18,640 nt of DNA from NCBI GenBank assembly GCA_034659995.1, contig JAYEIH010000041.1, positions 1 through 18,640 of the forward strand. Reading direction: 5' to 3'. Positions 1-7,785 of the stretch are shown here, in pieces; positions within the stretch are counted from its first letter, which is position 1; each line of letters begins with the position of its first letter. The position numbers and the translations under genes were made by a program. Source of the DNA: JAYEIH01 sp034659995 (GTDB taxonomy: Archaea > Methanobacteriota_B > Thermococci > Methanofastidiosales > B48-G16). Below the pieces are notes generated by a model. That model was not told the DNA's origin and ran no database searches. It saw only the letters and a program-made list of their open reading frames with translations.

Positions 1-577
1 TATCATTGATCAATTTATCCAAATCGTCTTTTTTCATCTTTTTTGCCTTTTTTAACTTTATTCTAACGATTTTCTCTGCTTTTTCCCCGTTTATAATCAA
101 TATTTTTTTATTACTATCTAAAGAAACTTTTATCCTGAGATCATCCAGAGGTTCAACCTCTACATGTACCGGGCAATGATTATTCACTAAAATTCTATTA
201 CACTCAGGGCATCTTTCTACATAACCGCTTTTGGGAACAATTCTGGCAATTTTACCCTCTATTACATCAACTCCATTTGCGTTTATATCGTCTTCAATTT
301 GAAGTATTTTTGTTCTTGAATTAAGATATACTTGAAGAGTGCCGTTCCAAGAATCCACGATCACGCCCCTTAAGAGATAATTTTCTTTCTTATTCATTAA
401 AGGCAATTTTGATTTTTTCCAAGATACAAACTTTATTTTTCCTGTTTCATCAGCTAAAAGCCCAGTTTGTGAAATAGACTTAACTTTTGGTTCCCACAAT
501 TGTACAACCTTTGCTTTAAGGGAAACCCACTCGCCCTCTTGTTTCAAATCTGTGATTTTAGTTTCTTTGGAAGGCAT
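1..577 (-). CDS. RPA-like single-stranded DNA-binding protein (C-terminus cut by window edge)
   Basis: The open frame runs off the left edge after 192 codons. The N-terminal half reads as an archaeal RPA OB fold: a KVVQLWEP strand, SISQTGLLADETGKIKF (residues 34-50) and VSWKKS match the conserved core of archaeal replication protein A. Residues 123-138 form a candidate zinc site, C123/C126/C135/H138, as in zinc-finger RPAs. By family knowledge it coats single-stranded DNA in replication and repair. The ATG at 577 is preceded by GAGGAGG at good spacing, and this supports the start. The gene is more AT-rich than valS. It is divergent from the hydrolase at 692. Family assignment is firm; which RPA paralogue (RPA41/RPA32/RPA3-like) cannot be decided from a partial protein. 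Confidence 0.85.
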   Translation of the reverse strand, partial: MPSKETKITDLKQEGEWVSLKAKVVQLWEPKVKSISQTGLLADETGKIKFVSWKKSKLPLMNKKENYLLRGVIVDSWNGTLQVYLNSRTKILQIEDDINANGVDVIEGKIARIVPKSGYVERCPECNRILVNNHCPVHVEVEPLDDLRIKVSLDSNKKILIINGEKAEKIVRIKLKKAKKMKKDDLDKLIND

Positions 578-597
578 ATATATCCTCCTCTTCGTTT

Positions 598-672
598 CTT
601 AAATAGTTTTCGAAACTGAACCCAAGAGATCGGAAGTGGGGATTCATATAGAAGGGCACATCTTTTTTAACT
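598..672. promoter_or_regulatory. divergent promoter region between RPA-like gene and MBL hydrolase
   Basis: For the plus-strand hydrolase, a T-rich TATA-like element (cttttttaac, about 663-671) lies 25 bases before the ATG at 692, and no Shine-Dalgarno is present, so a leaderless transcript is likely. For the minus-strand RPA gene, candidate TATA elements are ctatttaag (about 598-606) and ctatatga (about 645-652). The second leaves room for the AGGAGG in the leader, the first does not. Inference from spacing only. Confidence 0.4.
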
Positions 673-691
673 CCCTCTTGCGATCTGTACC

Positions 692-1444
692 ATGGTTAAA
701 ATAATTTTCCTCGGCAGCGGCGGAGGCAGATATATTTGTGTGAACCAAAAAAGAGCCACAGGAGGGTTTATTATTGGTAAGTACCACGTAGATCCCGGCC
801 CCGGTGCTCTTTTGAGATTGTTGGAGAAGAGACAGGATCCTACAAAGCTTGAGGGTGTTCTTGTTTCGCACAGGCATATCGATCACTGTAACGACGCTGC
901 TTTAATGGTTGACGCGTTAACGAATAGTTTAAATAAAAATAAAGGAGTATTTGTCGGGTCTAAAAACTGTTCAGGCCTGTTGTATCCCAAGGAAAAAAAG
1001 GCTCTTGAGAGAGAATATTATCTGGAGAAGGGACAAAAGATCTCTCTGAAGGGTATGAGTTTGGAAACAGTGGATGCCCGTCATTCCGAGGAAACATCTA
1101 TAGGTTTCAAGTTTCATACGCCTGCTGGTGTTGTATCGTACACTGCTGATACAGAGTATTTTTCAGGACTGAGATCTCATAAGGGTTCCAGAGTTCTTAT
1201 CCTTAATGTTACAAGGCCAAGAGAGTCCCAGATACCATCTCATCTCTCCACAGAGGATGCCGTTGAGCTTATATCGATGGTACAACCAGAGCTTGCGGTG
1301 ATGACACATCTGGGAATGAAGATGCACTTTGTTGCCGAGAAGGAGAGAAAATTCATAGAAAAGAAAACAGAGATCAGAACGGTTATAGGCGAACTTGGTA
1401 CAGCGATTACAATGGAAAAAGATATAAATGTAGAGAAGGTTTAA
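692..1444 (+). CDS. MBL-fold metallo-hydrolase (RNase Z-like group)
   Basis: This 250-residue protein has a metallo-beta-lactamase fold. It starts with KIIFLGSGGG and carries the HxHxDH metal motif at H60-R-H62-I-D64-H65, preceded by LEGVLVSH. Further likely ligands are H131 (DARHSEE), D153 (YTADTEYF) and H206 (MTHLGMKMH). A two-metal hydrolase acting on a phosphoester or nucleic acid is likely, but it is shorter than classical RNase Z (about 300 residues) and I see no clear exosite arm, so the substrate is unknown. There is no Shine-Dalgarno; a TATA-like box 25 bases upstream suggests leaderless expression. valS follows after 15 bases on the same strand, so co-transcription is likely. Confidence 0.85.
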   Translation: MVKIIFLGSGGGRYICVNQKRATGGFIIGKYHVDPGPGALLRLLEKRQDPTKLEGVLVSHRHIDHCNDAALMVDALTNSLNKNKGVFVGSKNCSGLLYPKEKKALEREYYLEKGQKISLKGMSLETVDARHSEETSIGFKFHTPAGVVSYTADTEYFSGLRSHKGSRVLILNVTRPRESQIPSHLSTEDAVELISMVQPELAVMTHLGMKMHFVAEKERKFIEKKTEIRTVIGELGTAITMEKDINVEKV

Positions 1445-1462
1445 CCTTGGTAAGGTGCTATG

Positions 1463-4039
1463 ATGCTCGGCGAGTACAATCCAGAGGAACTTGAAGAAGA
1501 GATGCATGAGTTTTGGGAAGAGAATAAGGTCTATGCGTTTGATCCCGAGAGCAAGAAACCGGTGTTTTCCATTGATACGCCACCACCCACATTTTCCGGT
1601 GAGATACATGTGGGACACGCAATGAGTTACTCCCAGGCGGAGTTTATAGCGAGATACAAGCGAATGAAGGGGTACAATGTTTTTTATCCCATGGGGTTTG
1701 ACGATAACGGTCTGCCCACTGAGCGATTGGTAGAAAAGATTCATAACGTGGATATCGAGGAAATAGGGCGCGGTAACTTCGTTGATCTCTGTCTTAGGGA
1801 GACAAAAAAAGGAGCTAAAAAATATAGAAGGATCTGGACAAAACTGGGGATCTCTGTAGACTGGACATTATCGTACTCCACCATAAGTGATCGCTGCCGG
1901 CAACTGGCTCAGCTCTCCTTTATGGACCTGTATGAAAAAAAAAGATTGAAAAGGGAAAAAGAGCCCGTTATCTGGTGTCCGGAGTGTAGAACAGCCATAG
2001 CTCAGGCAGAGCTTGAGGACAAGGAGGAGGACACCCTTCTCAGCACCATTGTGTTCAAAACAGAAGATGAGAAAGAGATTCATATAGCTACAACACGGCC
2101 TGAGCTCCTTGCTTCGTGCGTTGCCATTGCTGTGCATCCTCATGATGAGCGGTATACCGATCTTGTTGGTACGTATGCCGTAACGCCTATCTTCGGGAAC
2201 AGAGTAAAAATACTTGCGGACAGAAAGGTGGAAAAAGAGTTCGGTACGGGCATCGTTATGATCTGCACCTTTGGTGATAAGACGGATATTGAGTGGTGGA
2301 AGGATTACAACCTTGACCTCATTATATCGATAAACGAGAACGGAACATTGAATGAAAAGGCAGGAAAATTTGAGGGAATGAAATTAAAAGAAGCCAGAAA
2401 AGCTATACTGGACGAGTTAAAATCTAAAAATCTCCTTGTTAAACAGAAAAAACTTCATCATGCGCTGAATACTCATGACAAATGCGGCACACCTGTGGAG
2501 TACCTTATCAAGGACCAGTGGTTTGTCAAGATTCTCGATATGAAGGACACATGGATCGCTCAAGCGGACAAAATGAACTGGTATCCCGCGTTCATGAAAA
2601 AAAGATATATCTCGTGGGTGGAAAATCTGAAATGGGACTGGTGTATCTCACGGCAGCGTTATTACGGCGTTCCATTTCCCGTGTGGTACTGCAAAGACTG
2701 CGGCAGGGTTTTGTTGCCTTCCGGAGAGGAGCTTCCCGTAGATCCTCTCACAGATACGCCTCCTCAGTGCAAGTGCGGTTGTAAGGAGTTCATACCTGAA
2801 AAGGATGTCATGGATACCTGGTTCACCTCCTCCCTGACACCTCAGATAATCGCCCGGTGGGACTCAGAGGATTCACGGATGGATACGGTATATCCGAACT
2901 CGTTGAGGCCTCAGGCTCACGATATCATAAGAACATGGCTCTTTTACACGGTGGTAAAGAGTTATCTTCACAATGACAGTATACCCTGGGAGAATATTAT
3001 GCTCTCAGGATTTGGGCTGGATGAAGAAGGTAAAGCCATGCATAAGTCCGTCGGAAATGTTATACATCCATCGGAGGTTGTGGAGAGGCATTCTGCAGAT
3101 GCGCTGCGCTGGTGGGCATCTTCTGCAAAATTAGGCGATGATCTCCCCTTCAATGAGAAGGATATTCTCGCCGGCCAACGGCTCTGTATCAAACTGTGGA
3201 ATGCGTCAAAACTTGTAGCCTCGCATCTGGGTAAGAAGGTAGACTCTGCCGATCTCAGAGAGATAGATAGGTGGATTTTGTACAAGGTATCGTCACTCGT
3301 GGAAAAGGTGACAGATTATCTGGATGAGTACGAGTACAGCAAGGCAAAGAAACTCATAGAAGCCTCTTTCTGGCATGATTTCTGCGATAACTATCTGGAA
3401 ATTGTCAAATATCGACTCTATGGTGGAGATAAACCAGCTCAGCATGCTGTCTACAATGCTCTTTTACTCTATCTAAAGCTCTTTGCGATTTACATCCCCC
3501 ATATTACCGAAAAGATATACCAGGAAGTATTCAGAGAGTTCGAAGGAGATTCATCAATTCATATCTCCTCATGGCCCGAGAAACTCGACATAGAACAAAC
3601 TGAACCGGGAGAGACCTGTGTTTCCATCATTTCTGCCCTGCGCAAATGGAAAAGTGGTAACGGGATGGCGCTGAACGCGGAGATAGAGGAGATTGCCATA
3701 TTTTCGTCAAAGAATCTTGATCCCATAAGCGAGGATATTAAAAATACAATGAATGTACGGAGTTTGCAGCTCAGGAAGGGAACACCGGATATTGAGGAGA
3801 GAATTGTGAAGGTGGTGCCCAACTATAAGATTCTCGGTCCGAAGTTTGGGGACAGAACAAAGGAGATTGTGGGCATACTTCAAAAACCAGAGATCGCGAG
3901 AAGAATAGAAACAGGAGAAAAGGTAACGGAGTATGAGCTCTCCAGTGAGCATGTCCTGAGAGTGGAGAAGGAGTACCTTGCAGGTGGAAGAAAGGTGGAA
4001 CTCCTGACAGGTGAGAATTATCTCATTGAGATATTCTGA
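1463..4039 (+). CDS. valS: valyl-tRNA synthetase, archaeal type
   Basis: A class I aminoacyl-tRNA synthetase that charges tRNA-Val. Numbered from the ATG at 1460: PPPTFSGEIHVGHAMS carries the HIGH motif (H50-V-G-H53), followed by the ValRS signature DDNGLPTER (81-89). A CP1 editing domain spans about 190-340 with TTRPELLAS (211-219) and FGTGIVMICTFGD. Zinc-type cysteines lie at WCPEC (172-176) and at 411-441. ISRQRYYGVPFPVW and DTWFTSSLTPQ are typical of ValRS. The KMSKS loop is unusual: AMHKS (526-530), then VGN. An anticodon-binding domain follows, without the bacterial C-terminal coiled coil. Tandem ATGs stand at 1460 and 1463; AAGGTG (1452-1457) is better spaced for the second, giving 858 residues. 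The 3' end overlaps the convergent kinase gene by 22 bases. Confidence 0.96.
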   Translation: MLGEYNPEELEEEMHEFWEENKVYAFDPESKKPVFSIDTPPPTFSGEIHVGHAMSYSQAEFIARYKRMKGYNVFYPMGFDDNGLPTERLVEKIHNVDIEEIGRGNFVDLCLRETKKGAKKYRRIWTKLGISVDWTLSYSTISDRCRQLAQLSFMDLYEKKRLKREKEPVIWCPECRTAIAQAELEDKEEDTLLSTIVFKTEDEKEIHIATTRPELLASCVAIAVHPHDERYTDLVGTYAVTPIFGNRVKILADRKVEKEFGTGIVMICTFGDKTDIEWWKDYNLDLIISINENGTLNEKAGKFEGMKLKEARKAILDELKSKNLLVKQKKLHHALNTHDKCGTPVEYLIKDQWFVKILDMKDTWIAQADKMNWYPAFMKKRYISWVENLKWDWCISRQRYYGVPFPVWYCKDCGRVLLPSGEELPVDPLTDTPPQCKCGCKEFIPEKDVMDTWFTSSLTPQIIARWDSEDSRMDTVYPNSLRPQAHDIIRTWLFYTVVKSYLHNDSIPWENIMLSGFGLDEEGKAMHKSVGNVIHPSEVVERHSADALRWWASSAKLGDDLPFNEKDILAGQRLCIKLWNASKLVASHLGKKVDSADLREIDRWILYKVSSLVEKVTDYLDEYEYSKAKKLIEASFWHDFCDNYLEIVKYRLYGGDKPAQHAVYNALLLYLKLFAIYIPHITEKIYQEVFREFEGDSSIHISSWPEKLDIEQTEPGETCVSIISALRKWKSGNGMALNAEIEEIAIFSSKNLDPISEDIKNTMNVRSLQLRKGTPDIEERIVKVVPNYKILGPKFGDRTKEIVGILQKPEIARRIETGEKVTEYELSSEHVLRVEKEYLAGGRKVELLTGENYLIEIF

Positions 4040-4896
4040 ATCCTCGCGCCGTACTGCTGAATAACTCTGGAAGCTGTGCGATTACCGAGCTTGCAGCAGT
4101 CCTCCAGCGATCTTTCTTCCAAAAGTCCTGATAAAAACCCCGCGTTGAAGGCATCGCCGGCGCCTGTGGTATCCCGCACCTGAACTTTTTGTGCTTTTAC
4201 ATACTTTTCTTCCGTTTCAGTCCTCAGATAGCATCCCTTCTCACCAAGTGTTACAACTACAATACTGCACCCGCAGTTCAGCAGCTTTTCAGCAGCTTTT
4301 CTATAGCCGAGGCCAGTCATAGTTTCTATCTCCTCTTTTGTTGGCAATATGGCATATGTTCTTTCTATTATTTCCTTTAAAGCTTTTAATCCCATGGAAC
4401 TGTACATATTTCCGGGATCAAATGTTACTCTGCACTCCAGTTTTTTTATCAGTTTTTTCTGCGTTTCAAATGACTTTGCGGAATGTGAACAGGCAAATGA
4501 TGTGAGATGAAGGTACCTACAGTTCAGATAGCTGAACTCTATATCATCTATCCCCACAAAATCGTTCACACCAGGATTCACCACGATAGCCCGATCTCCC
4601 CGCGCTGTTACAAGGACGTAGGCAACTCCTGTCTTTCCCTCTACAGCTTTTATCCCGGTTGTATCCACATCTCCAAGGGTCTCTAAAAAGAACGCTCCTT
4701 CGGAATCGTTACCTATTTTTCCTATCTGGCCTGTATTGTGCCCCATCATGCTTAGATTGTAGACTGTATTGGCAGCAGAGCCTCCTCCTATCATCTCTTC
4801 CTTTTGTACATGGCATCCCTGATCCGCTGCCGGGATCTTATCGACCAGAAGGATCTTATCAACATTCAGTGCACCGAATCCTATAACATCAAACAT
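4018..4896 (-). CDS. PfkB/ribokinase-family sugar or nucleoside kinase
   Basis: A 292-residue PfkB-family kinase, usual length. The N-terminus FDVIGFGALNVDKILLVD is the typical first strand. The first signature is GGGSAANT (37-44). The second contains DTTGAGDAFNAGF (242-254), with D248 as the expected catalytic base and GAG forming the anion hole. By family knowledge it transfers phosphate from ATP to a sugar, sugar phosphate or nucleoside; the substrate cannot be read from the sequence. The start codon shares one base with the stop of the upstream HAD gene (TAATG), which points to translational coupling. A kinase coupled to a HAD phosphatase suggests linked sugar-phosphate or nucleoside metabolism, but this is inference. 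Its 3' end overlaps valS by 22 bases on the opposite strand. Confidence 0.9.
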   Translation of the reverse strand: MFDVIGFGALNVDKILLVDKIPAADQGCHVQKEEMIGGGSAANTVYNLSMMGHNTGQIGKIGNDSEGAFFLETLGDVDTTGIKAVEGKTGVAYVLVTARGDRAIVVNPGVNDFVGIDDIEFSYLNCRYLHLTSFACSHSAKSFETQKKLIKKLECRVTFDPGNMYSSMGLKALKEIIERTYAILPTKEEIETMTGLGYRKAAEKLLNCGCSIVVVTLGEKGCYLRTETEEKYVKAQKVQVRDTTGAGDAFNAGFLSGLLEERSLEDCCKLGNRTASRVIQQYGARIQNISMR

Positions 4897-5801
4897 TATC
4901 CCAACCCCCCTGCCTCTCCCCGCATGATCTTCCTATATTTTTTATGGATTGCAGCAATCTCACCCATATTATCATTTACATAATGAAAATGACCCTTTCC
5001 AGTCCAGTTTTCTATGAATTCTTTTTTATTTTCGGCTTTAATAAAGGAAGCCAACGGTAAGAGATTAGTTCCCGCATAGGCAAACTCTGCGTGCGGTATC
5101 GCGTACTTATTCCCATTGAAAACAATGCTGATACCACCCTTTTCCTTTACCTCTTTAAGCATTTTGAAATCCGTGATACTGTCTCCAATAGCTACAATAT
5201 CGTCCATTTCAGCATTTTCTTTCTTTAAAATCTCATAAATTGCCACTGTTTTATGCCTGCCTCCTCTAACAGTTGTTTTTTCAATTATTTTTCTGATCTT
5301 CTCGTCAAGATTTTTATAGAAATTATTAAAAAACATTTCCAGACCCCTGTCGGTGAGGCTGAGTATTCGTTTTTCCGTATCCTCGAGATCGATATCGTGC
5401 TGCAGATACTCGTCTATGGGAAACTCCGTACAGTAGATATTCTTTTCAGAAATCTCAACCCTCTTGCCGATAGCATGAGCATGCTGTTCATAGCTCGTTG
5501 AGATGATATAGCACCGATGGTCCTTTTTCAGTTCTGAAATAAGCTTCTTCGCCCCTTTATTTATTTTTGCCCTTTCAGATATCTCTCTTATATCCTCCGC
5601 ACCTATTTTATGAGATATTAAAAAGGGTAGTATCAGTGCCAGAGTGTATCCGGGCTCATAATCCTCTTTTTTCAGCGCCAGAATGTCATCGTACCTCGAT
5701 ATCTTTGCGAATATTTCACGGCCGTGAGGAATAGATCCCATCAGTTCGTAGGCATTATCCTGCGGTGAAAGAGGCCCTTCAAGATCGAAACAGAATATCA
5801 T
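4896..5801 (-). CDS. HAD-superfamily phosphatase, EhaR/COG4030-like
   Basis: This 301-residue protein opens with MIFCFDLEGPLSPQDNAYE. D6 and E8 take the places of the HAD motif I DxD (the second Asp replaced by Glu). Motif II is IIST (about 99-102), the motif III Lys is probably K184 in GGRHKT, and motif IV is GDSITD (206-211, D207 and D211). The FDxEGP start followed by D-N-A resembles archaeal proteins annotated as energy-converting hydrogenase A subunit R (COG4030), a family of unproven function. The frame is open from a TTG at 5840, but those extra codons lie partly in the 42-bp repeat and do not belong to the fold, so ATG 5801 is chosen. A purine run lies only one base before this ATG, so the ribosome-binding site is poor. 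PfkB is coupled directly downstream. Confidence 0.8.
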   Translation of the reverse strand: MIFCFDLEGPLSPQDNAYELMGSIPHGREIFAKISRYDDILALKKEDYEPGYTLALILPFLISHKIGAEDIREISERAKINKGAKKLISELKKDHRCYIISTSYEQHAHAIGKRVEISEKNIYCTEFPIDEYLQHDIDLEDTEKRILSLTDRGLEMFFNNFYKNLDEKIRKIIEKTTVRGGRHKTVAIYEILKKENAEMDDIVAIGDSITDFKMLKEVKEKGGISIVFNGNKYAIPHAEFAYAGTNLLPLASFIKAENKKEFIENWTGKGHFHYVNDNMGEIAAIHKKYRKIMRGEAGGLG

Positions 5802-5830
5802 ACCCCTTCTGCAGCGGGAGGGAATAAAAG

Positions 5831-5872
5831 ATTTACCCAATCATGAGCAACTCGGGATTGGTAAGCAGGACC
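5831..5872. repeat. 42-bp direct repeat, downstream copy
   Basis: This copy is identical over 42 bases to 6437-6478. On the minus strand it spells the last 12 codons and stop of the DsbD-like gene (VLLTNPELLMIG-stop), but here it is detached from that gene and lies 29 bases before the HAD start. The identity ends sharply on both sides. Together with the other copy it brackets a 564-bp unique segment containing a toxin-antitoxin remnant. Confidence 0.95.
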
Positions 5873-5929
5873 CTTATTTGACGCAACTGGCCGAAAACAA
5901 TATTTTTCTCAAAAGATTTTTTGCATCTC

Positions 5930-6220
5930 TTAAACCGTCATGCCTGAGATATCCAGAACTTCCTCGGTGGTGTACACTTTGGCGGTGCTCTGCTGCTTGA
6001 AATGTTTATCGTCTGACCATATCGGGCAGTTTAACTACAACGTTAGGGCTAAAAAGGGAGTATCTTTCTCGTCTATTTTTTTTAATCCATCTTCCGGGCA
6101 ATAAATATCAAAAAACTCTTATCTCAATAATTTTGCCGTAAACGAGTTATTTTTGAGCAGGGCCGACATTAAAATGTTGGTATCGGCTACAAGCCGTATT
6201 TTTTCTTTGTTTTCTTCCAT
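5930..6220 (-). pseudogene. PIN-domain (VapC-type) toxin, decayed
   Basis: Read in a single frame of 97 codons, this gives MEENKEKIRLVADTNILMSA, LLKNNSFTAKLLR, stop, EFFDIYCPEDGLKK, IDEKDTPFLALTL, stop, then LNCPIWSDDKHFKQQ and AKVYTTEEVL. VADTN and WSDDKHF are the first and last acidic sites of PIN ribonucleases. Two in-frame stops (TAA at 6119-6121, TAG at 6035-6037) break it. The stretch between CPEDGLK and IDEKDTPF also looks about 45-50 residues too short compared with PIN proteins I know, and this would remove the central acidic residue. The ATG at 6220 lies inside the antitoxin gene (34-base overlap), a normal VapBC layout. A working toxin is very unlikely unless the stops are sequencing errors. 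Confidence 0.85.
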
Positions 6221-6396
6221 GCTTTTTCCCTTTCTTTTTCCAGACCGTTCAGCTCTTTTTTCTCTAAGGAGAGTTCCTCTTTGTATTTCCTGAATAGGGC
6301 CCATTTTAACTCTTCATCCTTTATCAACTCATCGACTTTCCTCTTTAAGGATGAGAAGGGTATCTCTTCTGGGATTTTTATTTTTAAGTCATTCAT
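6187..6396 (-). CDS. VapB-like antitoxin, partner of the decayed PIN toxin
   Basis: This 69-residue, highly charged protein starts MNDLKIKIPEEIPF, a short beta strand plus proline turn that resembles archaeal antitoxins of PIN toxins. A long Lys/Glu-rich helix follows (about 15-65), likely the toxin-wrapping part. The ATG at 6396 is preceded by GTGATC, matching the archaeal 16S 3' end, four bases away. The toxin frame begins within its last 34 bases. The frame is intact although the toxin is broken, so it would be an orphan antitoxin. The assignment rests mainly on gene order and general shape; sequence similarity alone would be weak. Confidence 0.65.
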   Translation of the reverse strand: MNDLKIKIPEEIPFSSLKRKVDELIKDEELKWALFRKYKEELSLEKKELNGLEKEREKAWKKTKKKYGL

Positions 6397-6436
6397 TTTA
6401 GATCACTTATTACTCTCTATCACTCAGTATTAAAAA

Positions 6437-6478
6437 ATTTACCCAATCATGAGCAACTCGGGATTGGTAAGCAGGACC
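6437..6478. repeat. 42-bp direct repeat, in-gene copy
   Basis: Identical to 5831-5872. This copy is the functional end of the DsbD-like gene: 12 codons, the stop at 6439-6441 and two bases beyond. Flanks differ at once on both sides. Confidence 0.95.
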
Positions 6479-7785
6479 AGTCCAAGGATCAGCATCATTA
6501 CCCCGCTGATGAGTTTTAGTATCCGACCCTGCCGCTCGCTGAGCTTTCGTCTTCCCATCGTTAGAACAAATATCATCACTATTGTGAACAGCGGTATCAC
6601 GTAGATGATGTTGTAGGCAGCTAAGTAGAGGTAGTAGGTAAGCCTCGGCAGCGCGTTGAGTGTGAGGATTCGCGTGTAGATGGCGGGGAACCCAGCGGAA
6701 CAGAGGAGTTCGATGAGATTGGCGAAGAATGCCAGTCCGATTGTTCCGAGGACTAACGGGACCGTATTTTCCTGTTCTATAAGATTTCTCATCTTTTTTA
6801 TAAGAGCGGGCTTTTTGGACTCGGGGATGCTGAGAGATAAACCCCTTTTGAAGAAAAAGAAATCTTTTGCGTTTAAAAGTCCTGCGATAACTGCGATTGC
6901 CCCTATTATAATTCTCATGATATCAACATATCCTATAAGCAAAAAGAAGTTCAACCATGCTGTCATAAAAAGAAAATAGACCAATGCCGAGGTGGAAACA
7001 AAAATGAGCCCAACTATCAACATTTTCTTTCTATTTTTTACGTATATCAAAAGCGTGAGCAAAAAACAGAGAACCCAGATGGCACAGGGATTGAATCCAT
7101 CGAGAAACCCGATGGCAACGGTGAGGAGCGGCAGACTGACCGCAGGAGGATCCACCTCTCCGAAGATAGGGACGTCGATGGACTCCGGCCCCTCTTCGGT
7201 ACTCTCCAGAATCTTTCCATTGAGATCAATATCCACATATACTGTCCTGTCCTTTGCCATCCATTTAACGGTGTATTTTTCCTTCCCCACATCCACCTCA
7301 TGGCTTGCATTTGGATACTCTGCCAGAAGTTCCTGCACAAGTGAATCGTTATTTGATATCTCGACTGCTTTTTCCTTTGTCAGCTCACCAATGCCCCTTA
7401 CCTTGTCCATGGGATCGATACAACCATGCTCACGACAGTAATCAAGTTTTTCTTTTATCCTTGGACCTGTAGTCTGTTTATCAATGAATCCCGGGACGCA
7501 CTCGTTGCCAATGAATAATGCGGGTGTGATAAACGTGGTATTATATGCCTCGCAGAAATCTTCAAGAAGATTGTAATTTTCCGCACTCCTGCTCACTCCA
7601 TAGGACTGTATCTCCATTCCCGGATACGTTTCTTTCATTTCATTTAGATACTCCTCTTCAGCTGCACAGTGTGGGCAGCCTTCGGACCAGAATAGATAGA
7701 CCTTGAAACTGCTATCGTTTTCCTTGGGTATAACAGAGGGCAGCATGAGGAGGATGATTATAAAACCAAGTATTATTTTCTTCAT
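6439..7785 (-). CDS. thioredoxin-domain plus CcdA/DsbD-like membrane electron-transfer protein
   Basis: A 448-residue redox membrane protein. Residues 1-18 form a signal or anchor segment (MKKIILGFIIILLMLPSV). A thioredoxin-like domain follows with active site WSEGCPHC (C37/C40) and the cis-Pro loop ITPALF (about 86-91). Residues about 140-195 look PepSY-like (two strands ending VYVDIDLNGKILES). The C-terminal part has about six hydrophobic segments with a cysteine in GFNPCAIW (C234) and one in LLCSAGFP (C362), the positions expected of the CcdA/DsbD thiol relay. By family knowledge such proteins move reducing power from the cytoplasm to the outside face. ATG 7785 is chosen over upstream in-frame starts because GGTGAT lies three bases before it and the signal segment starts there. 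The last 12 codons are duplicated at 5831-5872. Confidence 0.87.
   Translation of the reverse strand: MKKIILGFIIILLMLPSVIPKENDSSFKVYLFWSEGCPHCAAEEEYLNEMKETYPGMEIQSYGVSRSAENYNLLEDFCEAYNTTFITPALFIGNECVPGFIDKQTTGPRIKEKLDYCREHGCIDPMDKVRGIGELTKEKAVEISNNDSLVQELLAEYPNASHEVDVGKEKYTVKWMAKDRTVYVDIDLNGKILESTEEGPESIDVPIFGEVDPPAVSLPLLTVAIGFLDGFNPCAIWVLCFLLTLLIYVKNRKKMLIVGLIFVSTSALVYFLFMTAWLNFFLLIGYVDIMRIIIGAIAVIAGLLNAKDFFFFKRGLSLSIPESKKPALIKKMRNLIEQENTVPLVLGTIGLAFFANLIELLCSAGFPAIYTRILTLNALPRLTYYLYLAAYNIIYVIPLFTIVMIFVLTMGRRKLSERQGRILKLISGVMMLILGLVLLTNPELLMIG

Larger units (their letters stand above)
5831..6436. mobile_element. 606-bp toxin-antitoxin insert bounded by 42-bp direct repeats
   Basis: The segment from one direct repeat to just before the other holds only a VapB-like antitoxin gene and a broken PIN toxin gene, both on the minus strand. 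The repeat is the 3' end of the DsbD-like gene, so that gene keeps an intact end, as happens when an element integrates at the 3' end of a gene through an attachment-like site. Deleting 606 bases would put the DsbD-like stop 31 bases before HAD. No integrase, transposase or terminal inverted repeat is visible, so the mechanism (site-specific integration, recombination at short homology, or duplication followed by insertion) is open. Confidence 0.6.

Noticed and set aside
605..617. AGTTT-N3-AAACT inverted repeat in the RPA promoter, similar to the MarR palindrome
   Set aside because: Shared arms are only five bases and the spacing differs, so a common regulator is not supported.
1163..1744. 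193-codon open frame on the minus strand
   Set aside because: Antisense to the MBL gene and the start of valS, with cysteine/tyrosine-rich random composition and no ribosome-binding site of note.
6221..6304. Upstream extension of the PIN frame
   Set aside because: It runs inside the antitoxin gene; ATG 6220 is at the usual VapC start, ten residues before the VADTN motif.
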